Counted from the stretch's first letter, positions 44,166 to 54,370 are shown. The stretch: DNA of 64,000 nucleotides from Chaetoderma sp. LZ-2023a (GCA_034401795.1 CM067369.1:88959312-89023311), one strand, 5' to 3'. Numbers and translations: made by a program. Notes: generated by a model not told the origin, from the letters alone.

Positions 44166-45812
44166 GGCAGTGGCAGTGGCAGCATCACCGCCATCACCAC
44201 CAGCAGCACCAGCAGCACCAGCAGCACCATCACCACCATCACTACCATTACCACCATCACCGCCACCACCACCGCCATCGCCATTACCAATCACAGTCGT
44301 GTCAATATACCAAGCAAATATATTTAGTATGCAGTAAATGTCCGTATCTTATATGGATTAAGATGTTTACTAACTGGGTATCTTCCTGTCAGCAGGGCAG
44401 ACCTGGATGGTGAGCAATATTGCTGTACATAATAATTTTCCAGACGCACACCTGATTCAGAGAGCTTGTCTATGATTGGTGTACGGATCTCAGAACCATG
44501 ATAACCAACGTCATTCCAGCCCAGATCATCGGCTATCACGAGCAAAATATGAGGCGTACGGGGAGAGGTGTGAACGTTAGGCTTATCTGAAAGAAAGAAA
44601 GAATATTACTAGCACCAGAGCACAAGCAATTCAAGAACATTGTCGGCTAACTCAGACATATTTTCCAACTAATTTCGGTCGGTAAATTTATTTCCCCGAA
44701 GGATCAGAAGGATTGGCACATAAACTCTATGGGTGGTAGGATTATCCCCAAGGTGCGCATATCAGCCATATTATTTGCTTTCTAAAGGTGTGTTATCCCT
44801 TTAACTCTAAATCTTTTTCATTATTTTTGAAGATTTACCACTGGAATGTCTGGCTCCGCTTTCGAGTCAATCATTTTAGTGGTAATTTTTTTTAAATAGT
44901 CATCTTTTGGTCTGCAAATGGACATATCTCAAGACGACTGCAGAATCAGTATTTTTGTCAGCTTGAGTGTTAAAGGGTTAATATTGGTTATTCTTCTTTC
45001 GGAGATTCTGCATGGTGTATGGGCACCGTGGCGAATGCTCTAAAATCTTGTTTCTCGCAGCATATAGGGATGTATACCTAGTTACGTCTTCACAAGCAAT
45101 GAATTAGTCCGATTTGGCATTCAAGTATCGACCTTATGTTCAATGAACATTTCGAGTTTTAGCTATGCCCCTTCCACCGCTAGCTAAGCTCCAACCACAC
45201 GCCGCCCTTTTGGGATTGATCGATCCCCGGGTGCCCTAACTATCAATCTCCTGAAAACTATACAGATAAGCTGTTGAATAGTTTGCAACTAATTTGACTG
45301 GTTGCTGTTGCTGCCTATTTATTAAATAGTAAATACATACACTTTGTACAACAACGCATAGTCCGTCTTCAAATATGCGCTCGTGACGTACGTATCTATG
45401 CCATTCATGACATCATATGATGGATGGATAAAGTGGCCATTACGTCACTAGATAGCTGATGTCACATTCATAGTGACATATTTAGCTCAGTCATGAACAT
45501 TGAAAAGTCCATTAAGTATACAGATTGTATGTCCTTGATGGATCTACAATTTAATAAACATTCTGTTGAATATATTGAACCTAATTTGACTGCGAGCTGT
45601 CAAATTAGTTTCAGAATATTCAACTACGTACCCGTATAGTTACCTTGAAATTGGGATTCCGTTAATTCAATACACGTATAAAGTGGGCGGAGCTTAGGTA
45701 GAAATGAGCCCCTTTATAACATATTAGTCGCTTACTGGCAGCTGGTTGAGAAGTTGTCGGAACAAACAGGATGATTGTGACGAACGCTATCCACATCCGC
45801 GTGAACTCCATT
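31888..45812 (-). CDS. ARSB: Arylsulfatase B-like sulfatase, nine coding exons
   Basis: A lysosomal or secreted sulfatase of the N-acetylgalactosamine-4-sulfatase group, cutting sulfate esters from glycosaminoglycans. Coding exons in order: 45812-45737, 44586-44375, 43474-43288, 43132-42906, 41519-41408, 40896-40801, 36560-36320, 34625-34471, 32156-31888. All junctions are GT/AG and every phase agrees. The sum is 1575 bases, 524 residues, close to human ARSB. Residues 1 to about 24 are a signal peptide. Metal ligands are Asp45 and Asp46 (IADDLGWND), the formylglycine cysteine is Cys83 in CSPSR, then GKWHLG (Lys137, His139) and DNG (Asp304, Asn305). The protein ends [19 protein letters not shown] just before the ATG suggests a 5' UTR intron. 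ARSI/ARSJ-type relatives cannot be excluded. Exon 7 borders an assembly gap. Confidence 0.93.
32195..32688. repeat. (ACT)n array, about 0.5 kb
   Basis: Near-perfect ACT/TAC repeats with a few CCA, GCC and GCT interruptions. It lies in the last intron of the sulfatase gene. All long Ser, Val, Leu or Thr frames here are artefacts. Confidence 0.97.
32880..33735 (-). pseudogene. LINE remnant: RNase H and C-terminal region
   Basis: The - strand starts with [17 protein letters not shown], then a stop where the Gly of VYTDGS is expected. It continues with [23 protein letters not shown] (compare ADxLAKEG), TIFRLxTG, then SARCPC and PLYAT. These match in order an RNase H domain and the Cys-rich C-terminus found in RNase-H-bearing non-LTR elements. 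Several stops and shifts make it dead. It sits in intron 8 of the sulfatase gene, same orientation, with a TTC-rich tail at 32861-32885. Confidence 0.6.
33742..33800 (+). repeat. G-rich low-complexity tract
   Basis: Long G runs separated by single T or C on the + strand, a sequence able to form G-quadruplexes. It lies in sulfatase intron 8. Confidence 0.8.
33892..34105 (+). repeat. Hairpin MITE family A
   Basis: Carries GTACGAATTCTATGTCTAC, a TTTAATACGCATTCTG stretch, a shortened hairpin and the GGAGCTTAGCTAGAGGTGG end. Upstream lies CACGTGACGTCATCATGA. Confidence 0.75.
34471..34625 (-). CDS. ARSB: Sulfatase coding exon 8
   Basis: Acceptor TTTGATAG, donor GTATGATG. Encodes [16 protein letters not shown] and [17 protein letters not shown]. 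The donor runs straight into an ATC/CAT-rich microsatellite (34375-34470). Confidence 0.9.
34798..34864. repeat. Short perfect-stem inverted repeat
   Basis: CGGCGTACACCTTAA and TTAAGGTGTACGCCG are perfect complements separated by about 36 bases that include AACTAGTTGGCGACTAGTT. In sulfatase intron 7. Confidence 0.85.
35450..35910 (+). repeat. Hairpin MITE family A, near-complete copy
   Basis: The best full-length copy: a left region with three TGACGTCA motifs (35456-35595), GTATGTCTCTACTATTTAAT, then a hairpin whose arms pair over about 50 bases across GCCATAGGC, then GATCGATCG and GGAGCTTAGCTAGAGATGAG. A second tandem start (TAACGTCATAATTAAATATC) follows at 35917. Confidence 0.85.
36005..36265 (+). 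repeat. Family A, diverged adjacent copy
   Basis: Head-to-tail with the previous copy; has a C run at 36080-36090 in the loop and the ATGGGCGGAGAATAGCTAG end. Confidence 0.7.
36320..36560 (-). CDS. ARSB: Sulfatase coding exon 7 (copy with open frame)
   Basis: The acceptor TTATGGCAG lies only a few bases from the N gap; donor GTAATA. Encodes [48 protein letters not shown] and [13 protein letters not shown] took this copy as the exon because it alone keeps the frame (compare 37920-38158). Confidence 0.88.
36570..37069. other. Assembly gap of 500 N
   Basis: Exactly 500 N, a placeholder length. The 1.08 kb directly before it (35486-36569) recurs directly after it (37086-38167). Confidence 0.99.
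37086..38167. repeat. Second copy of 35486-36569 (probable contig overlap)
   Basis: Base-for-base repeat of the sequence before the gap except two single-base homopolymer deletions (TTT to TT near 37926; AAA to AA near 38138). It includes the same two family A copies and exon 7 of the sulfatase. Most likely the unmerged end of the neighbouring contig. Confidence 0.85.
37920..38158 (-). pseudogene. ARSB: Frame-broken second copy of sulfatase exon 7
   Basis: Same exon as 36320-36560 with the same acceptor and donor, but two 1-base losses break the frame between PE and WQ. The intron flank upstream (38167-38400) continues uniquely, so this may be the true genomic position with uncorrected homopolymer errors. 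Confidence 0.8.
38580..40260. repeat. Diverged tandem repeat, about 0.6-kb unit
   Basis: Starts AGCTCACC...CCAAGTGAGCTGATGCTG followed by a GTCCG-rich stretch. Roughly three units then share CTCxAGAACCxCT, ATTATATTT, GGCGGCCATCTTGGATTTTGG, TTGTTCAAGG and GGGAGATATGATTAGG (units near 38600, 39120 and 39720). Lies in sulfatase intron 6. No conserved frame. Confidence 0.65.
40801..40896 (-). CDS. ARSB: Sulfatase coding exon 6
   Basis: Acceptor ACTTCAACAG, donor GTATGT. Encodes [20 protein letters not shown] followed by LMIFIS, leading into the metal-binding DNG of the next exon. Confidence 0.9.
40934..41188. repeat. Polypyrimidine (CCCT/CT)n tract
   Basis: About 255 bp of almost pure C and T, ending in a long CT run. 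Lies in sulfatase intron 5, between the exon 6 acceptor and exon 5. Confidence 0.95.
41250..41350. repeat. (GCGT)n/(CG)n alternating tract
   Basis: Alternating purine-pyrimidine GCGTGCGT and CGCGCG, a Z-DNA-prone sequence about 60 bases from the exon 5 donor. Confidence 0.9.
41408..41519 (-). CDS. ARSB: Sulfatase coding exon 5
   Basis: Acceptor TGCTTTCCAG, donor GTAGGC. Encodes [18 protein letters not shown] and [12 protein letters not shown], the sulfatase segment with the conserved His and Pro. Confidence 0.9.
42605..42750. repeat. Palindromic MITE family C, best copy
   Basis: The left arm has GACCAAGAGAAGACTATTTC and AAATTTACCACTGGAATGAC; the right arm carries the near-perfect complement (stem about 60 bp) around TGTTATTGAGCCAG. 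Flanked by AAATGCCC/GGGCATTT. Confidence 0.85.
42906..43132 (-). CDS. ARSB: Sulfatase coding exon 4
   Basis: Acceptor TTTTTCATAG, donor GTATAT. Encodes [14 protein letters not shown], then GYDFRNN and [11 protein letters not shown], aligning with the YYSHERC to NHPPEK part of human ARSB. Confidence 0.9.
43157..43210. repeat. (ATT)n microsatellite
   Basis: About 17 ATT units close to the exon 4 acceptor, followed by a CGCG/TGCG-rich stretch to 43265. Confidence 0.9.
43288..43474 (-). CDS. ARSB: Sulfatase coding exon 3
   Basis: Acceptor ATTTACAG, donor GTGTTT. Encodes IHNGMQH, a [19 protein letters not shown] segment with the catalytic Lys and His, and RGYDSFYG. Confidence 0.92.
44101..44290. 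repeat. (CAG)n and CAC/CAG-rich array
   Basis: About 21 pure CAG units (44101-44163), then GTGGCA and CACCAT/CAGCAC units. Intron 2 of the sulfatase gene, where the transcript would carry CUG repeats. Long Gln, Ala, Leu or Val frames are artefacts. Confidence 0.95.
44375..44586 (-). CDS. ARSB: Sulfatase coding exon 2 (active-site Cys)
   Basis: Acceptor TTTCTTTCAG, donor GTTAGT. Encodes [14 protein letters not shown] and [15 protein letters not shown]; the Cys would be converted to formylglycine. Confidence 0.93.
44815..44960. repeat. Palindromic MITE family C
   Basis: Contains AGATTTACCACTGGAATGTC, GTCAATCATTTTAGTGGTAA and CTTTTGGTCTGCAAATGGAC. Diverged; in sulfatase intron 1. Confidence 0.65.
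45160..45360 (-). repeat. Hairpin MITE family A
   Basis: Reverse copy beginning TTAGCTATGCCCC. The hairpin's second arm is missing: after GGTTGCTGTTGCTGCC the sequence jumps to TATTTATTAAATAGTAAATA. Confidence 0.7.
45530..45725 (+). repeat. Hairpin MITE family A, short loop
   Basis: The forward copy nearest the sulfatase start codon. The hairpin is reduced to AATTTGACTGCGAGCTGTCA / AAATTAG, and it ends GGAGCTTAGGTAGAAATGAG, 12 bases before the exon 1 donor. Confidence 0.7.
45737..45812 (-). CDS. ARSB: Sulfatase coding exon 1 (signal peptide)
   Basis: Starts [18 protein letters not shown], a signal peptide. It ends in phase 1 at donor GTAAGC. An acceptor-like TTTCAG at 45828-45823 precedes the ATG. 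Confidence 0.85.
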
Positions 45813-46129
45813 ATACATCAGCTGAAACAGGAATTATATATATAAGAAAGTGTGATATTTATTCCGCATTAACTAGACTATTTATGCGTGTCTTGCTTTG
45901 GTGTTTTGAATAATGATACACCACCAAGGCAAGACAGACAAAATATGCTGAACACATTATGAGACATAGTCTACAGTAGTGAATGGCAGAGAACCATTCC
46001 GGCCTACATTCAACCAGGAGAGGAGCGCATGTACAACGCCGACTATTTATCTATTTCATCTACACTTAAGTTCAAGTTCAAGTTTATTTTCTCCTTGACC
46101 ACCATATGGCATGAGAAGTTACAATGTAT

Positions 46130-46790
46130 GGACACTATGTACACTCCTTTGCAGAACAAGAGATTATTTCAGAAAAGTTGCCACTAGATTAACTGGCTCG
46201 ATTATCGAACACATCATTCAAGTGGTGCACAATAGCGTAGCCAGGGGGTGGGGAGCAGGGGGGGCGGGGAAGCGCCCCACCCCGGACCAATCTTCTCAAA
46301 TGTGGTGCCTAAACCATGTCCGTAACACATATAAGTTTCTGGACGCTCCAACTCCCAAGCCACCTTTAACAAGTTAATCTGCATTGAAAATTAGAACTAT
46401 TTGAATTTACAACGTTGTTAATGTCTTCTTGTTATGCATGTTCATTGCTATGTTGAGACTTTTTGTTTTAATTACTCGACATCAAGACCAAGTCTAATAG
46501 CATACACACTACGTTCTCCCTAGAATAAAATAATTGCCGGCGCTGGGATGCTATTTTCGCTTTATTAAAGAAGGTTAAGCAGATTCCGACGCCTAATTGG
46601 TATACGGGGTGGCGCCTTTTAAGTCCTCGCTCAAATGGGGTGGTGCCTCCCCCCCCCCCCCCACCCCTGTGAAAACCTGGCTACGCCACTGGTGATGCAT
46701 TTTCAGAAATAGGCTACTCTTGGGCTGCAAATGGACATTTATCAATACCACCTGCGCCGTCAGCTTGGGTGATAAAGCGTTAACATCGGC
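46130..46790. repeat. Family C palindrome split by an insertion
   Basis: The left arm (46135-46229: AACAAGAGATTATTTCAGAA, CATTCAAGTGGTGCA) and right arm (46692-46760: CATTTTCAGAAATAGGCTAC, GCTGCAAATGGACATT) are interrupted by the hAT-like element at 46230-46691. Confidence 0.65.
46230..46691. mobile_element. hAT-like non-autonomous element, 462 bp
   Basis: Terminal inverted repeats contain TAGCGTAGCCAGG (left) and CCTGGCTACGCCACTG (right), of the CAGTGGCGTA hAT type. Flanks GTGGTGCA (46222-46229) and GTGATGCA (46692-46699) are an 8-bp target duplication with one difference. Subterminal GC-rich blocks are also inverted. No coding capacity. Confidence 0.7.
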
Positions 46791-47079
46791 CTTTTTAATA
46801 TGCAGAAACCTAACCATTTGACTCAATTACAATTTAATAACCAATTTTTTGCGTATTTTGCAACTAATTTCACTCGGAGCGGTTGTTACCTATTGCGGTG
46901 ACAAGTTTCAGTCAAATTATTTCCCAGTTATCCAACTGCTTACTCGAATAGCTACCTTAAATACGATTTTGGATATTCAGGATTCAAATGGTCAAGGTTT
47001 TCTAGACTTATGACGTCACTGTTACAAATGCGACTTGAAATTAATGTATCTGACAAAGAGAGAAAAGAATGAGGGAATC

Positions 47080-47323
47080 CAGTTTATCCATCGATCATAT
47101 GACGTCATAATCAACTACGTGGCGTGTAGGATGACGTCATAATGAATAACTGATTTAGTCCGTAGTAAATGTTTAATAGTCCGTCAGCTTGTACGAATTG
47201 TATGCATTTGCTATTTAATAAACATTCTGTTGAATATTTTGAAACTAATTTGACTTAGGCGCTCTTGCTGCCATAGGCAGCAACTGCACCCAGTAAAATT
47301 AGTTCCAAAATATTCAACAGCTT

Positions 47324-47378
<55 letters not shown>

Positions 47379-47470
47379 GAGAGAGAGAGAGAGTTTCGAT
47401 CGATCCCAACATGGGCAAAGCGTGGGTTGAGCCTAGCTAGAGATGGGCGAGACATAGCTAAATCTGGATT
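47080..47470 (+). repeat. Hairpin MITE family A with (GA)n insertion
   Basis: Left part with two TGACGTCA motifs, then GTCCGTCAGCTTGTACGAAT, then the hairpin; a 65-bp GA repeat (47326-47393) replaces the segment after the right arm. Ends GCCTAGCTAGAGATGGGCG. Confidence 0.8.
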
Positions 47471-47888
47471 CATCCATTGAATAGAATCATTGCAAATCTA
47501 CTAGTGAACTTGTACCATCTCCATCCTTTTTGCGAATTGACTGTGATCGACGTCAAATCCGTAATACTGTTTAGAAAGTGTATTGATTTCTCATTTTTTA
47601 TTTTATTCGATATTAATTCATGCTTAATTTAAGAAACAGTGTATCGATTATCACCACCCTAAATTATTCTTTAAGCGCAATAAATGTAGTAAATTAATAG
47701 GTGAACGGCCTAATGCATCTAAAATAAATCGATACAAATGACCCAAATGGTTGTACGCGCATACAATCTGATATATTTGTTTATTTGGATAGATTTATGA
47801 AATACCTGTTTGATTTTCTTTCAATTCCAATGAATTGTGTGAACAATATTCTTCATTGTATGATGACTATATAGAGAATCTGGAACGA

Positions 47889-48008
47889 GGTCACTTTTCA
47901 TATCACTATTATGGACCGAGTTGAAAATTATCAATTTGCACGCGCTTTAGCGAATGCAAAATTGATAATTTTCAACGAGGTGCATAATAGTGATATGAAA
48001 AGTGACCG
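47889..48008. repeat. Fold-back inverted repeat, about 50-bp arms
   Basis: GGTCACTTTTCATATCACTA and TAGTGATATGAAAAGTGACC, with matched TTGAAAATTATCAATTT inside, surround a small GCGC-TTTA-GCG loop. A CpG-richer stretch follows to about 48420. Confidence 0.85.
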
Positions 48009-48429
48009 AGTTTGAGATTTTATTTGTCATATAAACTGTAATTTTGAAATATTTGCCAATAGTTGCTGATGTGACTTTTATCTGATTAATCATTGTTGAT
48101 TTTCATGAAATCGATACCGCCGCTGTGACGCAGCGCTACTTGATAACAGATACTGAATGCGCAGCAAAATATAGCGACAAACACAAAATCTGGCGATGTC
48201 AGCCGTTAAATTAGCCACGGCCATCAATCGTTACTTCGCTGCCGACTGATAAAATGTCAAACGATTACATTTTGCGATGACGTTTCATGAATAACAAATC
48301 GTACGCGTCACGCTCACATCAATCGATGTTTTAATTGGTCGATTTAAATGGGTTGCGCACCCAACAGCCAATGAAATTACTCTGTTGAATATGGCACGTG
48401 TGCTCATATCGAAAAATATGGAACACGCT

Positions 48430-50635
48430 AGAAGGCTTGTTTATATGGTAAATAGTTTTATCCAGCAGTGCACTGTGCTCAAAAGTGGATGTATAGTTGT
48501 ATAGTTTTAAGTGTTCTAAATATCCATATCGTGCTATACCGTTTCGTTGGTATTTATGCCTAATACATGTTATAGGTATGCCTCAGTTTGGAACATATAT
48601 TGACATTGGCTTTTTAAATTGGTATTGTAATAGAAAGCGTACGTGTGTTCTATATAGTTTCCATCATAACACGCTCATCTATCTACACGCAGACCAGAAC
48701 TGAGTTAAGCTTTAATAGCACAGTCATAGTCTTCCAGTTCACTATATGTACTATTGTAGTAGAGACAGATTACATATATGCGTAGGAACGGGGTGGGGTG
48801 GGGGGAGGGGCGGGGTGGGGGGGATCGTGTGGTTGCAAAGGGACCGATAGCCACCAGGTGTTTCCTCCATTTAAAAAATCTCCATAGCGCCACCCTAGGT
48901 GTTTGATCCACTCATAGTTTAGCCGCACCCACCCGAGGTCAAATTAAGTTCCTACACCCCTGCGTTATGTTGCTTAATAATTCAATAAGATATGTATTGA
49001 AATACTACTATTTACCGCTGCACAAATTGGCCTGACTGCACACCACACGAGCTTTGAACACGGTGTCAACTGAGAGCAATACTTTAAGCAAGTTACAACA
49101 TCGACTCGTTATTGTTGCCATATAGGCGACTTTGTCGGAAACAGATATGCATGCGGGCAAACAGACCGACTTATCTACCGGCAGACAGACATACTGACCG
49201 GCAGATCGACCTATACTAGGTGCATAGCAGCTAATGATTATGACACTATAATAGACATCAATACTTCAAGTAGATTATCGACCATAAAGTAGCTAGTGCC
49301 TGCTACTTGTGTTAATTATGGTTCAGAGAGACATGGGCTTCTAGGCTTCTATCCAATGTCTCAGACACTGATATAGACCTAGCCGCCCCTGGTTATTGAC
49401 CGTTTCTCTATAGAAGACTGATACGATACGACGAGAAAACTGGATCTAGAAATGACATCTATGTATCTAGAGACATCTTTAAGATGACTTTGAAATGGTT
49501 CCGTCGTCATGCAATATTACGATCCTTATCAGCAATAGGACACAGTTTTGGCCCACATCGTCCCTTTGCATACTGTGCACAGATAAATGAACGCTGATAT
49601 TATAATATTCTACATCATTTATTTCAGCAATAAGCTGTTTTCATGTCACATGCACAGATTATTTTATCATTTATGGTGCAGAGAGACATACGGACAGACA
49701 GCGAGACAGACAGACAGACAGACAGACATGCAGGCAGGCAGGCAGGCGTTAGCCGTGAGTCATGACAAAATACGGATAGTACAATAGACCTATTGATTGC
49801 TCGAACATCGATATTGTATTCGTGTTTATCATATTATGAAGGAAATCATGTGAAGTCTCAGCCTAACATGGCATAATCTAATCTTTATGCAGCAGTTTAG
49901 TTTATTCGTTAACTTCTTCTGAAGTACATGAAGAACATATATACATGAAACACATACATACAATGGTGGTTACATGAATATACATACACGGCTGGTATCT
50001 AATTACGATGTTGGGGCTGGCGGTGTCGATGATGATGATGATGATGATGATGATGTGATGATGATGATGATGTGCTGTTGGATACGTTGGATATAATTGT
50101 AATTTTAATGTGAATTTAATACAATATTTTCGGATTTTCCAGATTTTTCAAATGCTTACATATACATTGTTTTCAAAATAAAAACAAATTACCATCCATC
50201 CATCCATTAAGAAGCTTTGCCAAGTGGCTACATGATGATGGGTGATGATGGTGACAATGTTCTGTCGAATATTTTGGATGTAATTGTCTTAATAATATTA
50301 ATATTAATTTAAAAGCTGCTTACATATAGATTGTTTTCAAAATAAAACAAAAACAAATTAACCACTCATCCATTAAGAGGGTCTGCCAAGTGGCCAATTG
50401 AATGCTCTTCGTTGTTGAAACCAATTTACAACAATCCAATTGAATATAAAAACCCAACAAATAACGAACAGCCAGCCACAAATAGCTGAACAATCTCAAT
50501 TTCCAGAGAACCATACATGTAAGCCGTAAGGTGTTCCAATAGAATATATAAAACCCAACAGATAACGAACAAACAGCCACAAATGGCTGAAAAATTTAGA
50601 ATCTAAGTTCCAAATTACGAGTATCAACAGAATGG
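48430..50635. other. Intergenic; simple repeats only
   Basis: G-rich run (48789-48826), CAGA/CAGG units (49670-49750), GAT repeats (50025-50075), and a diverged pair of blocks near 50160-50240 and 50320-50400 sharing TTGTTTTCAAAATAAAA. No gene recognised. Confidence 0.5.
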
Positions 50636-50639
50636 AGTG

Positions 50640-50815
50640 GTTCATTTCAAGCCAAGCCCCGCCCACTTTACAGACGTATTAGTATCGACTTTAACGCTTT
50701 GAGCCATGAATTCTCAGAGTTCAAACTTCAAGGTGACCGTTGAGGTAAATTGTTGAATATTTTGGAACGGACCCGACTGAGTGTCGCTGCTGCCTATGGT
50801 GGCAACAGCTCTCTG
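50640..50815 (-). repeat. Family A remnant
   Basis: Reverse copy with AAGCCCCGCCCAC, then TTGTTGAATATTTTGGAAC and GCTGCTGCCTATGG-TGGCAACAGC. Strongly diverged. Confidence 0.55.
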
Positions 50816-53684
50816 CCAAACCAGACACAAACCACCAAACAGAAATTGCAATCAAATTGTAGATTCACCAAAGACCTATAATTCGTGCATGAAATACCAG
50901 ACTGTCCAATGTATGGTGGAGTATTTATGTCATTTTGTTTATGATGTCATCAAACATGTGACCAAATTGATTATGGCGTCATTCATTCATCTTTATTCCG
51001 ATACTATATTTATGATGCGTATTTGTCTATTAACCAGTAAAATGGCTTAATTTCTACCCCCTTAACAGTCCAAGAGAAGGTGTTATTGCACTCTAAAATT
51101 GTTATTGGACTCTAAATAAATAGTGCTTTTGGACTCTGTCTTCAATCTGAAGCGCTACTTCGTGCGTGCCTGCGTGCGTGAGTGCGTGCGTGCGTGCGTG
51201 CGTGTGTGTATAATAAATAGGTCATTTAAAGGGAATCACAAGAAGGGTCACCATTGTTTGCATAAATCACGCAGTTCTGTCGTAGAGCCCATATTTAAGC
51301 TACTGTGTAAAACTTTACAGCGACAATTATATATAAATCCGACTAAAATGGTGTTAAAAACGCCATGTTCCTATAATTTTCTGCGAGTTAATTGAAGCTA
51401 TGACGTCATACGTTGAATCCCATCCGACAAGAACCATGATAACGGAATTCTGAAGACAGAAGTGCATGCATTTGGATGGTGATATCTCTATCGGTGATAA
51501 TGCTATCGACATCATTTATATATGTACAGATTGAAGAGATTAAGATGTTTATCAACTATCGCAAATTTATGGAATATATTTGTTATTTTCAAAGATTAGT
51601 TGCCGAAACTTAAGATGGCCATTTTCTATGACGATACCTGCCGAATTACATGAATATTACAATATCTCAGGAAGTTTTGAGGCTAGTATGAAAACATAAG
51701 TACGTACAGATGGACTGGATGTATATACAAACTATTTAAACTCTCATATAAATAGATGAAACTTTAATACATTATCTGCCGTAGCCCCAGTCAGAGTGTT
51801 GATTCAAAAGTGGCAATTATATTGATATGCCTATGCTTTCGCGTCATTAATTTATCTCAAGATCAAAACTTCATGTAAAAATTGGCACCATCAGAGAAAT
51901 CAGACAAAGGACTGTTTTTATATAGACCTATTCGTCAACATTTCCGCAAATACAGTTTATATGTTCCTAAAACCGTTGAAGAGAACCCTCTTATAAAAAC
52001 GCAATTCGCAATTGTATTGCTATAGCGTTGGATGACAGCGAGAAAAACGTTCAACTTATGACGTCATACGCCTTATCCGGGAATAGAAATTTAACTAATG
52101 TATCACATATTTAAATAACGAAGATATATATTTCTAATTTGAGCACAGAGCCTACAATTATATTTTTTTAAACGTTACGGTCTGTAGATTCATTTTATAC
52201 AAAGTAGTATAGAGGGTCTGGTGTTTCCCTTTAACACCTCTGAGCACAACCCGGATCCTCACCTCACTCGTCCACTTTGTCTTCAAAAATCCGTATTGAA
52301 CTCGACATCTTCGTCATCTCGTCCAATACTGGTTCTAAACACATCCCGGACTCGTTCAATAAATATCCACCTTGTACCAGGGAATGTTAAATACGCTAAT
52401 AAGATACTCATGATACAAAAATAGTATGGTGGCTACAAAACAGTATTATGCAAGTTATACAAATTTGTATACTGTTGTTGTTGTTTTCGATGTTGATCTA
52501 GGCATAGTACCGAAGACGAACACAGAGATAGTATACAGAAATGGAGATCGTTATAACGATTATGTGAAGCGCAAGCATAATGATATTCATGAATATACAG
52601 AGTGAAACTATTTTATTATGGTTTTGATTATTGAATAGTTGTTTCATTTTAATTATATTGAGTCGTACTCTATAATATTTGCCCAGATGCGATTTCCTCC
52701 CTGCAGATATGGCAGAATAGGTAATGGAACTCATCGCCTGATGAATTTGAGCTGCAGATGGAACACTGTCGTTCGTTTCTCGGGGTGACATTATTATATC
52801 TACCCTTTCCACTGGCAAAATGTGGTTACTAGTTCTAAACTTACCTAGCATTTATGAAAATCTTTGCGGAAGTGAAATTAAATATTGTTTGAATGTAAAT
52901 TATTCTTTGAAAATTCTATACGATATGCACAGACCGAAGTTAAAAATACCGCCTCTATTTCTGTCTGAACTGGTCACAGAGACGCTGTTGTATCGTTAGC
53001 TTTAACCATCCTGTGTGACCTGGATTCTGATTGGACCAAACATCTGTGAGGCCCAGTATTATTTACCGGGTTCTTTACACGGGCTATCCATGCCGATTGC
53101 AGCGCTTTGGTCGTATGTAATTAAAATAATGATTTATATATTTTGTAGTATAGTTTGAAATCTTTGCCAGTGATTAATTTCCCCCAGTATCTCACCACTC
53201 TGGTATTTATCTTAATACCAAGGGAAAATTATAAGATATAATATATAAGATAGAAGCTAAATATTTTGAAAGTAAATTGAGTAAGCCTTTGTTTCCCTAT
53301 GCCATATTGGTTTCGATATATTCACAGAATATGCCTTACATTATATAGAATTAGTCAGGTGTATTATATAGGGCTAGAACGATGAATCATTAAGAAGGAA
53401 CTAAATACTGTATACATTGTCGTGTTTTCAAATCACTCACATGTATTTATAGTTTCATCTGTGTCAAGAACAACGTATACTCATTATCACATACTGTGGA
53501 AACTAATTAAAATTCTTTTGCTGGTTTCCAAGGTGAGCGCATAGATGTGTATAGCATAGTTCTTTCCCAGTTGTGTATATTTCTTATGGTGCAAGTGACA
53601 ACAAATATATTTATAACAAGTTTACTGAAAACTGAAAACTAACGCCTATAGCAGCAACAACTTTCAGTCAATTATTGTCAATAT
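50816..53684. other. Intergenic; no gene recognised
   Basis: AT-rich, with a GCGT microsatellite (51163-51208) and isolated TGACGTCA motifs at about 51400 and 52062. Open stretches at 52221-52424 and 52498-52851 show no family. Confidence 0.5.
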
Positions 53685-54245
53685 AATCACCTAATAATAC
53701 AATTGTCACTAGATAAGGATTTGATAACAATTTCGCTGAAATTCGTTGACGCAACAACTTTCAATCGAATTGTTCACAAAATAATCAGCAGTGCAGGCAA
53801 CGTTGCAAGGGTTGCTGAAGATATTTTTCTCAACTTTATTGACATTAGTTTCTGAATATGGCAGTAACAGCGTTGTCAATTCTTTCTCAGAATAATCAGC
53901 GGACTTCCTGTTTTGTTTACGAGCAAGTGCATACGCAATTAGTTAGGCCTCGGAGACTGGATCTCGATTCTGTATATCATATAGGCCTAACTTATTGTGT
54001 ATGCATTTGTTAGCTAACAAAAAAGAATGCCCGCTGATTATTCTGAGAGCAATTTGACAACGCTGTTGCTGCCTGAGTAAGAAATGGCTGTCAATAAAGT
54101 TGCTCGAAATATCTCCAGCAGGTCTTGCAACATTGACTGCCCTGCTGATTATTTTGAGAACAATTTGCTTGAAAGTTGGTTCATCAACGATTTTCAGCCA
54201 AATTGTTATCACAATTTTGCCTAGTGACAATTGAATTATCAGCTG
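53685..54245. repeat. Long fold-back element, arms about 250 bp
   Basis: CACTAGATAAGGATTTGATAA near 53706 pairs with TTATCACAATTTTGCCTAGTG near 54206. AATAATCAGC-GGACTTCC pairs with GGCCGCTGATTATT-like sequence near 54030, and TGCATACGCAATTAG-TTAGGCCT with AGGCCTAACTTATTGTGTATGCA. Centre near 53960. Arms are imperfect, with several CAACAACTTTCA-type submotifs. No coding content. Confidence 0.75.
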
Positions 54246-54370
54246 GTAATATCAAATAGTAGAGACATACAATTCGTACAACGTGTCGGACTATTAAGAG
54301 TTAAAGGCAGGCCGTAGAATCATTTATGACGTAATGATTTTGTTGCGATCCTACACGCCATTTTGACAAC
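54245..54370 (-). repeat. Family A terminal fragment
   Basis: Starts AAATAGTAGAGACATACAAT and contains ACGTGTCGGACTATTAAGAG and GCGATCCTACACGCC. This is the left end of the family without its hairpin, abutting the fold-back element. Confidence 0.65.

Noticed and set aside
44072-44413. Polyglutamine protein from the CAG array
   Set aside because: It lies in an intron on the opposite strand of the sulfatase gene and has no supporting exon structure.
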